Source of the DNA: an uncultured bacterium
Lineage (GTDB): Bacteria; Bacteroidota; Rhodothermia; Rhodothermales; UBA10348
Assembly (NCBI GenBank): GCA_943788505.1
Contig: CALSQR010000002.1
Coordinates: 943,213 to 1,007,212 of the forward strand
Reading direction: 5' to 3'
Length of the DNA stretch: 64,000 bases
In this document: positions 46,378-56,503 of the stretch, piece after piece
Position numbering within the stretch: the first letter of the stretch is position 1
Layout: each line of letters starts with the position of its first letter
The notes under the pieces: generated by a model
Databases searched by the model: none
What the model saw: only the letters and a program-made list of their open reading frames with translations
What the model was told of the DNA's origin: nothing
Position numbers and translations under genes: made by a program

Positions 46378-46440
46378 TGGGAATTCTCCCCACTTTTCCC
46401 CACATAACCGGTAATGTACGTTTTTCAGACCGAAAGTCAA
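46378..46440 (-). promoter_or_regulatory. dcw operon promoter with MraZ box
   Basis: Read on the minus strand: a -35 like TTGACT at 46440-46435, a 16-base spacer, a -10 like TACATT at 46418-46413, then TGGGG at 46402-46398 and TGGGG at 46392-46388, exactly ten bases apart with five-base gaps. A third copy, TGGGA, lies in inverted orientation at 46378-46382 in the same register. Direct TGGGN repeats with 10-bp period just after the -10 element are the known MraZ operator arrangement. The promoter is inferred by eye; the box is a clear sequence feature. Confidence 0.75.
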
Positions 46441-46552
46441 GCAAAAACGCTCATTCAAACTGCCCTACAATCTTCGATTAAAGCCACTGAGGGCGTTTTT
46501 GGGGCTAAGAGGGGGAAAGGTGGCAGGAGGTGGGGAGGTTTTGGGGAGCAAA

Positions 46553-46603
46553 TGTGGATCAAAGACAGGGTTATCCACACATATCCACACTATTGGTGGA
46601 TAT
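46553..46603. promoter_or_regulatory. Cluster of DnaA-box-like 9-mers
   Basis: A perfect consensus DnaA box TTATCCACA at 46571-46579 on the plus strand is followed one base later by ATATCCACA (46581-46589, one mismatch). Facing copies on the minus strand are TGATCCACA (46561-46553, one mismatch) and ATATCCACC (46603-46595, two mismatches). The eight bases ATATCCAC and GTGGATAT form a perfect inverted repeat with a seven-base loop. Confidence 0.7.
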
Positions 46604-46640
46604 CAATACCAATTGACAAGAGAGAACCTCCAGCCCCGTC

Positions 46641-48344
46641 CTACTTCAACACCTTGGCTGAGGCCAAGTGTATTTTTTTCTCACGCCGGGGTGGCTTGGG
46701 CTGCGTGATATTGTCCATTTCCTTGGCGTATTCGACCGACGCCCTGACGAAGGAATTAAAGAGAGGATGCGGTTTTCCGACCGTCGAACGATATTCGGGG
46801 TGGAATTGCACGCCAATGAACCAGCGCTTATCGGGCAGCTCAACAATCTCGACCAGGTCCCTTTTGGGGTTTACGCCCGTAAAGTGCATGCCGCTCTCTG
46901 CTAGCTTGTAGCGTAGGACATTATTGAGCTCGTAGCGGTGGCGATGACGCTCCTTGACCTTGGCTCGACCATAGATGGCTGCCGCTTTAGAGTCTTCGGT
47001 CAGCTGGCACGTATAGGCGCCCAGACGCATCGTGCCACCTTTCTCAGAGATTTTCTTCTGCTCTTCCATCAGATCAATGACCGGATGCCTCGTATCCGGG
47101 TCGAACTCGGTGGAATTAGCTGTTTCCCATCCACATACGTTTCGGGCAAACTCGATTACCGAGCATTGCATGCCCAAGCAGATTCCGAAAAACGGAATAT
47201 CATTTTCTCGGGCATATTTGACGGCTTGAATTTTTCCCTCAATGCCGCGATCACCGAATCCAGGCGCCACGAGCACGCCATTCGCATCAGCCAGTTTTTC
47301 TTCGACATTCTCAGCCGTAAGGTCATCCGAGAGGATCTCTGCTAGTTCAACCTGAACGCCGTTCGCAGCGCCTGCCAGAATGAAACTCTCACTGATCGAT
47401 TTATAGGCGTCTTGGTGCTCGACGTATTTACCAACTAACGCAATCCGCACCTTGCCCTGTGGCTCCTTGAGCTGGCGTAGAAATCGTACCCACCCGTCCA
47501 TGTCAGGAGCGTCCAACACTCTACCCTCGAAATCTTCCATCATGTGGAGTCTTTCGACTGCGATTTCGTCCAGCCCTTGCTCCTTCATGAGAAGGGGCAC
47601 TTCATAGATGGATTCTGCATCCTGGGACGCGATAACTGCTCTTTGCTCCACGTTGCAGAAAAGCGCGAGCTTACGTTTGACATCTTCTGTCATGGGCCGG
47701 TCTGTGCGGCAGACCAAGACATCAGGCTGCAGACCGAAAGAAAGCAACGTCTTGACCGAGTGCTGGCTTGGCTTTGACTTAACCTCACCCGCCGCTTCGA
47801 GGTACGGAAGGAGAGTAAGGTGGATGTTCAGCGTATTGCGACTACCAAGCTCATAGCGCAATTGTCGGATGGCTTCGAGATATGGCTGCCCTTCGATATC
47901 CCCTACTGTACCCCCGATCTCAGTAATAACAACGTCATAGTCACCCGTTTCTCCGAGCTGCAGCATCCAGTGCTTGATCTCGTCGATGATATGAGGAACC
48001 ACCTGAACTGTCTTACCGAGGTAGGCGCCCGTGCGCTCCTTCTTGATCACTTCCAGATACACACGACCCGTGGTAACGTTGTTAGCCTGACTAGTGGCTA
48101 CGCCAAGAAAGCGTTCATAGTGGCCAAGATCGAGGTCTGTTTCAGCACCATCGTCTGTGACATAGACTTCCCCGTGCTCGTACGGGTTCATCGTTCCAGG
48201 ATCAACGTTGATGTAGGGGTCGAATTTCTGAATCGTGACGCGAAGTCCACGATTTTCCAAAAGACGGCCTAAGGAGGCACAAATAATGCCTTTTCCGAGT
48301 GACGATGTGACGCCACCGGTCACAAATACGTACTTCGTTTGCAC
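46641..48344 (-). CDS. pyrG: CTP synthase
   Basis: 567-residue cytoplasmic enzyme that makes CTP from UTP, ATP and glutamine. The synthase domain begins [17 protein letters not shown] and includes [21 protein letters not shown] and [20 protein letters not shown]. The class I glutaminase domain has the nucleophile Cys in [15 protein letters not shown], and the His/Glu of the triad in [10 protein letters not shown]. Full length for the family. The start is GTG at 48344. It lies upstream of the dcw promoter, separated by a 379-base gap, so it is likely a separate unit. Confidence 0.97.
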   Translation of the reverse strand: MQTKYVFVTGGVTSSLGKGIICASLGRLLENRGLRVTIQKFDPYINVDPGTMNPYEHGEVYVTDDGAETDLDLGHYERFLGVATSQANNVTTGRVYLEVIKKERTGAYLGKTVQVVPHIIDEIKHWMLQLGETGDYDVVITEIGGTVGDIEGQPYLEAIRQLRYELGSRNTLNIHLTLLPYLEAAGEVKSKPSQHSVKTLLSFGLQPDVLVCRTDRPMTEDVKRKLALFCNVEQRAVIASQDAESIYEVPLLMKEQGLDEIAVERLHMMEDFEGRVLDAPDMDGWVRFLRQLKEPQGKVRIALVGKYVEHQDAYKSISESFILAGAANGVQVELAEILSDDLTAENVEEKLADANGVLVAPGFGDRGIEGKIQAVKYARENDIPFFGICLGMQCSVIEFARNVCGWETANSTEFDPDTRHPVIDLMEEQKKISEKGGTMRLGAYTCQLTEDSKAAAIYGRAKVKERHRHRYELNNVLRYKLAESGMHFTGVNPKRDLVEIVELPDKRWFIGVQFHPEYRSTVGKPHPLFNSFVRASVEYAKEMDNITQPKPPRREKKIHLASAKVLK

Positions 48345-48420
48345 AGGTCCGGCGTGTTGGTAGTGGAAGGACGGGGATTCCTACGGGGAATCGGATCGAG
48401 GCCCGTTTGACCGCGATTAA

Positions 48421-48464
48421 GCCGGGCACGTCGTTTGACGTGTTTCTCATCAGAGGTGCCCGGC
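48421..48464. other. Inverted repeat in the pyrG upstream region
   Basis: A perfect 9-bp stem GCCGGGCAC (48421-48429) and GTGCCCGGC (48456-48464) encloses a smaller hairpin CGTC-GTTT-GACG (48429-48440). It lies between the methyltransferase stop and the pyrG start. No T run follows on either strand, so it is not a standard intrinsic terminator; it could be a leader structure. Confidence 0.45.
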
Positions 48465-48477
48465 CAAAATACACCAA

Positions 48478-49290
48478 TCAGGGTCGATGCGCCACCGCGA
48501 TCAGCCCAGTTCCCGTGTCGTTTTTTGATGAAACGTCAATGGCATTGAGTAGCAGAGCCGGTAGCAAAAACACTGCGTAGTAAAACGGAAGCAAGACGAC
48601 GAATGCAAAAGAAGCGCTGAGGAGCTGCATGGGCCATTTGATGGAAAGACGCCACGCGATGCTACCGGCCGGACCGTAGGCGAAGTCAATGGCATCAACA
48701 CTGAGCCCAGCACGCTCCAGCTTTTCACGTAATTCATCTCGGCCATATCCGTCTCGGACATGTTCGCCAATAAAGCTTTGGTCCCCCTCACCGTGTGCAT
48801 CCGAACCACCTTGATCGGACGGCGTGTTGATAATTACATGCCCTCCTGGACGAAGCACCCGGTGGAAGTGCTCGAATACGGTCACATCTTCCAGGATATG
48901 CTCCATCACATCTACCGAGAGGATGAGGTCGAAGGGTCCTTCCGCCTGCAGCGCGGTCAAGTCATCGATGGCAAATATTGCCCGATCGGCAAATCCCTCG
49001 TGCATGAAGAAGGTCGATGCCCTGTCGAGGTATTCCTGTTTGATATCCACCGCATGGATTGTGACATTCGGCCATTTTTTTGCGATCCACCATGCAAACT
49101 GCCCGAAGCCTGTACCGGCATCAAGCATCCGCAGCGAGGAGGTGCGTGATCCGATGACGCGTCGGAGCGTGCGGCGAACATGCCAGGCCCGAAGAAAAAA
49201 CAGGTGCAACAAGCCAAAAAAGACACGGGTTCGTACGTGGCGGCCAGCCACCAAGTCACCAAATCGATCTTTTACTGGATCGTATTCCAT
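48478..49290 (-). CDS. Class I SAM-dependent methyltransferase with C-terminal membrane segment
   Basis: 270 residues. SAM-binding motif I MLDAGTGFGQFAWWIAKKWP, the acidic AVDIKQEYLDRA and motif IV FDLILSVDVMEHI are clear, then HRVLRPGGHVIINTP. A hydrophobic C-terminal stretch (about 228-250, LLSASFAFVVLLPFYYAVFLLPALLL) suggests membrane association. An N-terminal VFFGLLHLFFLRAWHVRR may also dock to the membrane. It is eight bases downstream of a GT4 gene, so a role in modifying a lipid-linked or surface glycan is likely but inferred. Confidence 0.8.
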   Translation of the reverse strand: MEYDPVKDRFGDLVAGRHVRTRVFFGLLHLFFLRAWHVRRTLRRVIGSRTSSLRMLDAGTGFGQFAWWIAKKWPNVTIHAVDIKQEYLDRASTFFMHEGFADRAIFAIDDLTALQAEGPFDLILSVDVMEHILEDVTVFEHFHRVLRPGGHVIINTPSDQGGSDAHGEGDQSFIGEHVRDGYGRDELREKLERAGLSVDAIDFAYGPAGSIAWRLSIKWPMQLLSASFAFVVLLPFYYAVFLLPALLLNAIDVSSKNDTGTGLIAVAHRP

Positions 49291-49298
49291 TCGTTAAA

Positions 49299-50546
49299 TC
49301 AAGAGGAGGAGTTCAAGAAGGGTTCGATAAACGCAGACCAGCTGTGACGTTCCCGCGCGCGCAGAGCGCCTTCTGCCAATTTTACACAGGTATTACCAGT
49401 CAAAAGGTCATCAAGAGCTGCTGCCAGCGCCTGCGAATCTTCAGGCGCAACAATCAACCCATCTTCGCCGTGGCGTACCATTTCTGGTAGGCCGCCGACG
49501 CCCGTCACGACAACGGGCCGGCCAAAGTGGAAGGCTGTCTGGACTACACCACTTTGAGTGGCACTTCGGTAGGGCTGCACGACGGCGTCGGCGGCCGAAA
49601 ACAAGGTGGCCACCTCTTCATCAGGTATGTACGTGTCACGAATCATGACCCGATCCGACAATCCATGCACCTGAATGAATGATTCTGCTTTTTTGCGATC
49701 CTCATACCATTCTCCTGCAACCATCAAGAGTGGTTTTGCCGTCATCCTAGTCATTGCATCTAGCAGCACGTCAAGGCCTTTATACCTGCGAACCATTCCG
49801 AAGAACAAGAGCAATGGCTGCTTGGATGCTTCTGATGGCGCAAGACCAATTTGCCGACGCGCTTCGTCGCGCTCCATTATCGGACCAAACTGGTCATACA
49901 CCGGGTGCGGACGCACATCAACTGCCGTGGTAATTCCCATGGCAATAATGTCGCGCTTTACGGTTTCAGAGAGGGCCACAATGCGGTCACATTGACTAAG
50001 GAACAGACGGGTCGGTGGAACAGCAAATGGTTGGCGTTCATGAGGATTGGCATTGTGCACGATAGCTGTTACACAAACTCCCGATCGACGCAAACGGCGG
50101 GCAATAGATGCGTGGGATAGAGCAAAAAATGGCATCCAGTGCATGATAGAGACGTCCGTCACGTGCGCATCAATCAAGTGATCGGCCGTCTTTCGCCACG
50201 AAAATGGATTAATGGAATCCAATAATCGATTAGGCTGGGACGTCTGAAGCTGACCTGCAACCGTAGACTCGAGTGATGAGTCCACTGACGATCCCGTCGG
50301 AATCTCCTGGCTCTTTCCTGGAAACAAGAAGGTTGGATATTGCCGATAGAACGACACGCGCTCAACGGGAACGCCGGCCTTCAGAAGAGCTCTTGAGAAC
50401 TGCTCGGTGAACTGTGCAATGCCACCACGATATGGTGGGTGGGGACCGATGACGCCAACACGCAGGGGGAGGGTGCTCACGCCGGCTAGGCCCCTTTCAG
50501 AATCAGCTCCATCACGCATCGGAAGCGGCTGGTAAGCTAGAGCCAT
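49299..50546 (-). CDS. Glycosyltransferase family 4 (GT-B fold)
   Basis: 415 residues. N-terminal domain VGVIGPHPPYRGGIAQFTEQF is the acceptor side. The C-terminal nucleotide-sugar domain has LLFFGMVRRYKGLDVLLDAM, GLSDRVMIRDTYIPDEEVATLFSAADAVVQPYRSATQSGVVQTA and FGRPVVVTGVGGLPEMV, including the EX7E-like Ser/Gly loop. The start is ATG at 50546 with AGAGG upstream, overlapping the GT2 stop by 35 bases; ATG at 50519 is an alternative. Co-transcribed with the GT2 and methyltransferase genes. Donor sugar unknown. Confidence 0.87.
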   Translation of the reverse strand: MALAYQPLPMRDGADSERGLAGVSTLPLRVGVIGPHPPYRGGIAQFTEQFSRALLKAGVPVERVSFYRQYPTFLFPGKSQEIPTGSSVDSSLESTVAGQLQTSQPNRLLDSINPFSWRKTADHLIDAHVTDVSIMHWMPFFALSHASIARRLRRSGVCVTAIVHNANPHERQPFAVPPTRLFLSQCDRIVALSETVKRDIIAMGITTAVDVRPHPVYDQFGPIMERDEARRQIGLAPSEASKQPLLLFFGMVRRYKGLDVLLDAMTRMTAKPLLMVAGEWYEDRKKAESFIQVHGLSDRVMIRDTYIPDEEVATLFSAADAVVQPYRSATQSGVVQTAFHFGRPVVVTGVGGLPEMVRHGEDGLIVAPEDSQALAAALDDLLTGNTCVKLAEGALRARERHSWSAFIEPFLNSSS

Positions 50547-51495
50547 TTTCGAGGACCTCTGTGACTTGAAACGTATCCGTACGCTCCATGCGCGGAATGA
50601 CTATCAATTGACCAATCAATCCGGTTGTGAACATCTGCACGCCAACCAGGATCAACATGACTCCCAGCAAAAGTAGAGGGCGATCGCCTATCGGGTGGCC
50701 ATATACCAATTTGTCGATAGAAATCCACATGCTGATTACGAAGCCACCAAGGAAGGCCAGCGTGCCTAGCGAGCCGAAAAAGTACATGGGCCGAGAGGCG
50801 AACCGCGTAAGGAAAATCACACTGAGCAAATCTAGAAAACCCTTGAGATAACGCTCTAGGCCAAACTTGGTCTTACCGTGCACCCTGGGATGATGCTGTA
50901 CTTCCTTTTCCGTGATGCGATCAAATCCCTCCCATGCAGCCAACATTGGGATGTAACGATGCATCTCGCCGTACACCCTGACGGACTTCACAACCTCTCT
51001 GCGATACACTTTTAGTCCGCAATTGAAATCATGCAGAGGAATGCCAGCCATCCGGCGCGTGACCAGATTAAAAAAGCGACTCGGAATGGTTTTGGACAGC
51101 GGATCTTTACGGTGGCGTTTCCAACCACTTACCAAGTCATAGCCAGTCTCCAAGAGAGCGATCAGTCCAGGAATCTCAGAGGGGTCATCCTGAAGATCAC
51201 CGTCCATTGTAATGACGTACCGACCTGTTGCCCGCTCAAATCCCAGGGCTAATGCAGCTGACTTGCCGTAATTACGGCGAAATCGCAGACCGCAGATTCG
51301 ATGGTCCTTCTCGTGCATCGCCCCGATCACGTCCCACGTCTCATCGGTCGAGCCATCGTCGACGAACCAGACCTCATACGAGAAACCAGCTCCGTCACAA
51401 ACGCTGCGGATTCGGGAACACAGTTCCGGAATGGAGGCCTCCTCGTCTAGGACGGGGATGACGATGCTCAGATCCGGTTCCGGGCGCTCCTTCAT
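50512..51495 (-). CDS. Polyprenyl-phosphate glycosyltransferase (GT2, DPM1/GtrB-like)
   Basis: 327 residues from the ATG at 51495 (MKERPEPDLS); the frame extends into gyrB without homology. The GT2 domain has LSIVIPVLDEEASIPELCSRI, WFVDDGSTDETW, RFRRNYGKSAALALGFE and the DxD in MDGDLQDDPSEIPG. Two C-terminal membrane helices (MYFFGSLGTLAFLGGFVISMW and LLLLGVMLILVGVQMFTTG) place it in the GtrB/ArnC/DPM1 group, which charges undecaprenyl phosphate with a sugar for transfer outside. Starts 47 bases after the gyrB stop. Confidence 0.9.
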   Translation of the reverse strand: MKERPEPDLSIVIPVLDEEASIPELCSRIRSVCDGAGFSYEVWFVDDGSTDETWDVIGAMHEKDHRICGLRFRRNYGKSAALALGFERATGRYVITMDGDLQDDPSEIPGLIALLETGYDLVSGWKRHRKDPLSKTIPSRFFNLVTRRMAGIPLHDFNCGLKVYRREVVKSVRVYGEMHRYIPMLAAWEGFDRITEKEVQHHPRVHGKTKFGLERYLKGFLDLLSVIFLTRFASRPMYFFGSLGTLAFLGGFVISMWISIDKLVYGHPIGDRPLLLLGVMLILVGVQMFTTGLIGQLIVIPRMERTDTFQVTEVLENGSSLPAASDA

Positions 51496-51541
51496 AGGGT
51501 CGGGGACGGTTTTCGTTCTGGCCGTTGGGCCGAACGGCACA

Positions 51542-53594
<2,053 letters not shown>

Positions 53595-53663
53595 CATAAG
53601 AGGGGTAGCAAATCCATCAGCCAAGGGCCAGCGTTTCGCACTGCCCGTGTTTAGGCATCGTGG

Positions 53664-54320
53664 TCAAACTTCGAGATATCGCATAAATTCCTGAACTCGA
53701 CCCAAGAGATCCTCTTCGTCCTCATCTTCACCAAATGCCGCAACGACTTGGTAGCCGTTGTGCTCGAGAAGATGACGGATGCGTGTAGCATCTCGCACAT
53801 TCAGTTTGATGGTAACACCAACGACATCGTCATGCGCCTCTGTCGACAGCGAAAGCACTTTCACATCGTTCTGTTCAATCAGATAGATGATCTTGCTTAG
53901 AGATAGGTCCCTCTCGTCTATAGCAAGGGCAACAATAGCTCCCGATTCTTGGGTCGCAAGCATGCGTGCGAAGCGTTCGAACAGGTCGTGCCGGCGAACG
54001 ATGCCGACATACTGACCTTCCTCATCCACGACAGGAATTGTTGTCAGCTCGTGATCCATGATCACTTTTGTGACGTCAAAAACGTGTGTACCGGAAGTGA
54101 CCTTAACAGGCTCGGCCGCGAGCAGCGATTCCACCGTTTGATCTGGCGAATGTGCATCCAATAAGCCATCTTCGGAAAGTACGCCGATGACCGTCATTTC
54201 GGGGTCCACAACAGGCAGATGGCGGACACGTAGTTCCAGCATCAGACCGAGGGCATGTTCCACGGTATCGTCGGCCTTTAGAGGCGGCGTAATATTGCTG
54301 ACGAGGGTTGCTACAGTCAT
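53664..54320 (-). CDS. CBS-domain pair protein with C-terminal ACT-like domain
   Basis: 218 residues from the ATG at 54320 (MTVATLVSN); the longer frame to 54428 starts with low-complexity residues. Two CBS domains: VSNITPPLKADDTVEHALGLMLELRVRHLPVVD with GVLSEDGLL, and PVKVTSGTHVFDVTKVIMDHELTTIPVVD with GIVRRHDL. Residues about 135-205 look like an ACT-type fold (IVALAIDERDLSLSKIIYLIEQNDVKVLS). CBS pairs bind adenosine nucleotides, so it is probably a cytoplasmic regulator. Target unknown. Confidence 0.82.
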   Translation of the reverse strand: MTVATLVSNITPPLKADDTVEHALGLMLELRVRHLPVVDPEMTVIGVLSEDGLLDAHSPDQTVESLLAAEPVKVTSGTHVFDVTKVIMDHELTTIPVVDEEGQYVGIVRRHDLFERFARMLATQESGAIVALAIDERDLSLSKIIYLIEQNDVKVLSLSTEAHDDVVGVTIKLNVRDATRIRHLLEHNGYQVVAAFGEDEDEEDLLGRVQEFMRYLEV

Positions 54321-54487
54321 CTTGATACTGCGTCTTTTTGACGGACGCGGTCTAGTCGTGTTGTTCTCTTTAGACGATGCAATTCCTGTGCCGTTTCTAC
54401 CATATACCCCGAATAGTATACGATTCACCCAAATTCCCCATCGAAAAAGGACGGTTTTGGTGGTCTGCGGCCTTTCCGTAGGACATG

Positions 54488-55858
54488 TTAGGCATCTGGA
54501 TGCGTAAGCTCTTCTGGCAACAGCTTGAGGTCACGATAGCGCATGGTCAGGGAAGAGACATCATCCGAATAGCGCGGTGCCACCCGGATTTTAAGCTGCA
54601 CAACGGCATGTGTCTCATCCTCATAGGGCGCCTTAGCAAAGGCGTACGACTCGTCCAGAACATCTGCAATGCGACGAAGGTGCGCAATCGCCTTCTGGTC
54701 AGTAACCGGGATAAGCACATCGTGAATGTCAAACCCGGAATCGATAAGAGCTGTCAGCTTGTCTGTCAGGTCAGAAAGGCCAATACCTCGAAGCGCCGAA
54801 ACGAATGCCGCATCCGGAAATTCTTGCTTTAGGTCGAAGAGCTCTTCGGCGTCTTCCAGCGCATCGATCTTGTTGAACACAAGCAACGTTGGTTTATCAC
54901 CAACCCGGATCTCTTCCAGCGTTTTGTGTACCACGCTTTTTTGGTCACGAAACCCTCGGTGCGATGCATCTAGGACGTGGAGCAAAATATCCGATTCTCT
55001 GACCTCATCAAGCGTGCTCTTGAAGCTCTCAATCAAACGATGAGGGAGCTTACGAATGAACCCGACTGTATCAGACAGAAGTACCATTCGTCCGGGCGTC
55101 AGTTCGACTTGTCGAGTCGTCGAATCAAGGGTAGCAAAGAGCTTATTCTCCGCCAAGACATCCGAATTTGCCAAGCCATTCATGAGCGTGGACTTTCCAG
55201 CATTGGTATATCCAACGAGGGAAATTCGGGTGAACTGCGAGCGACCTTTTCGCTGCGTCGTACGCTGGCGATCAATCTTTACTAGGCGCTCTTTGAGCAG
55301 GGAAATTCGGGTCCCAATCAAGCGGCGGTCCGTTTCTATCTGAGTTTCCCCAGGTCCACGCATCCCGATTCCCCCTTTTTGCCGGGAGAGGTGCGTCCAG
55401 GCACGGGTCAGACGCGGTAGAATGTATTCAAGCTGAGCCAGTTCAACCTGAGTCATAGCCGTTGCCGTGCGGGCATTACGAGCAAAAATATCTAGGATGA
55501 GCGCTGAACGATCTAGAATCTTACAGGTGATCTCTTTTTCAATGTTGCGCAACTGAACGTTGCTAAGATCTTCGTCGAAGATCAGCAAATCTGCCTCTTC
55601 CTCTTCAACCAGAAGGCGAATTTCCTCCAGCTTTCCCGTCCCAACAAACGTCGAGACCTTAATTTTCTGAACGGACGGTACGACCGTTTCAATAACAGTG
55701 GCGCCCGCTGTTTCTGCGAGTAATGCTAGTTCGCGGATCGAGTCATCTACGTCCTCGCGATTAGTGCCAGACAATACGACGCCAACAAGAATGGCTCTTT
55801 CGCCACCCCGAGTGCTGGTTTCTGTAATAGACGACGTGAAGGAAGAAGAGTTGGAAAT
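54488..55858 (-). CDS. hflX: Ribosome-associated GTPase HflX
   Basis: GTPase that splits stalled ribosomes. The N-terminal HflX domain has VPSVQKIKVSTFVGTGKLEEI, the FDEDLSNVQLRNIE stretch and the GGIGMRGPGETQIETDRR motif before the G domain. G1 is VGYTNAGKSTLMN, G3 DTVGFIRKLP, G4 FNKIDA. The C-terminus extends past the usual fold by about 50 residues. Start uncertain: the first canonical codon in frame is TTG at 55774, but the conserved strand ERAILVGVVL lies upstream of it. There is no ATG, GTG or TTG back to a TAG at 55868-55870, so an ATT at 55858 or 55828 may serve. Coordinates here use the first ATT. Confidence 0.85.
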   Translation of the reverse strand: MSNSSSFTSSITETSTRGGERAILVGVVLSGTNREDVDDSIRELALLAETAGATVIETVVPSVQKIKVSTFVGTGKLEEIRLLVEEEEADLLIFDEDLSNVQLRNIEKEITCKILDRSALILDIFARNARTATAMTQVELAQLEYILPRLTRAWTHLSRQKGGIGMRGPGETQIETDRRLIGTRISLLKERLVKIDRQRTTQRKGRSQFTRISLVGYTNAGKSTLMNGLANSDVLAENKLFATLDSTTRQVELTPGRMVLLSDTVGFIRKLPHRLIESFKSTLDEVRESDILLHVLDASHRGFRDQKSVVHKTLEEIRVGDKPTLLVFNKIDALEDAEELFDLKQEFPDAAFVSALRGIGLSDLTDKLTALIDSGFDIHDVLIPVTDQKAIAHLRRIADVLDESYAFAKAPYEDETHAVVQLKIRVAPRYSDDVSSLTMRYRDLKLLPEELTHPDA

Positions 55859-55871
55859 GGGCGTGCTCTAA

Positions 55872-56432
55872 TTAATTCTCGAGCGCTTTCCGCTGAATCA
55901 CGCGTTCGACCGAACCTTCGATCTGCACGTCCAGCTTGGAGCGGACCAGGCTGCGGAATCGTTCCGTTTCCTGAATGGGTACTAGAAGATCAAGGCGTTT
56001 TCGTTCGCCGAGAAAATCCTGATACATGAAGGCGAAGTGGATACGCTTGCCATCTTCCACTTCGAAATAGTCTGAAATTTGACCCCACCCAACAGCTTCA
56101 TCATTGCGGCCAGCTTCGGGAATGATGCCATATTCAGTAACGACAATCGCCGTCGACAAGGCGACGGATGAAAACCACAACATGCCACCGGCGAAATAGC
56201 CAACGAACACAAGCGGGTCAACTGGAGCGACCGTGTTTCTGGTGTAGATCATGAACACCAATACGATGCCCATGAAGACCGAAGGCCAAACAGGAAGGCT
56301 GCCAATCCGATTCGACTGCCACGTCTGTCGGATTCCTCTGATTCGAAATCGCTGCACCATTGTCATCCCCAGCAACACCGCGGTCACTGCGACGAAGGAG
56401 AACACAAGAATGATGTGAAGCGTATTGATCAC
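55872..56432 (-). CDS. Membrane protein of unknown function with C-terminal PH-like domain
   Basis: 186 residues from a GTG. Three hydrophobic segments (about 3-26, 48-64, 72-100) precede a soluble part reading VVTEYGIIPEAGRNDEAVGWGQISDYFEVEDGKRIHFAF. That fold pattern, a strand-rich stretch with a W-x-x-I/V segment, is like the bacterial PH/YcxB domains often found behind membrane helices. No named family assigned. It ends 13 bases before the hflX reading frame begins; BatA-type gene ends 71 bases away on the other side. Confidence 0.7.
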   Translation of the reverse strand: MINTLHIILVFSFVAVTAVLLGMTMVQRFRIRGIRQTWQSNRIGSLPVWPSVFMGIVLVFMIYTRNTVAPVDPLVFVGYFAGGMLWFSSVALSTAIVVTEYGIIPEAGRNDEAVGWGQISDYFEVEDGKRIHFAFMYQDFLGERKRLDLLVPIQETERFRSLVRSKLDVQIEGSVERVIQRKALEN

Positions 56433-56503
56433 GAAGATTGGCGTAGTGAATCAGACCCAGTGGCCGTTTAACCGAAACGATGGCCATCCAAACAGGGCAG
56501 GCA

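Larger units (their letters stand above)
46262..46640. other. 379-base intergenic region between pyrG and mraZ
   Basis: Non-coding gap on the minus strand between the pyrG stop and mraZ start. From the pyrG side it holds a cluster of DnaA-box-like sites (46553-46603), a purine-rich strand with several G runs (46501-46546), the mraZ promoter and MraZ box (46378-46440) and a leader of about 145 bases to the mraZ ATG. I see no supported gene, tRNA or convincing terminator for pyrG in it. Confidence 0.8.

Noticed and set aside
46553-46603. DnaA-box cluster as the chromosomal origin
   Set aside because: No dnaA/dnaN nearby, no obvious AT-rich unwinding stretch, and housekeeping genes on its right point toward it. 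Kept only as a DnaA-binding candidate.
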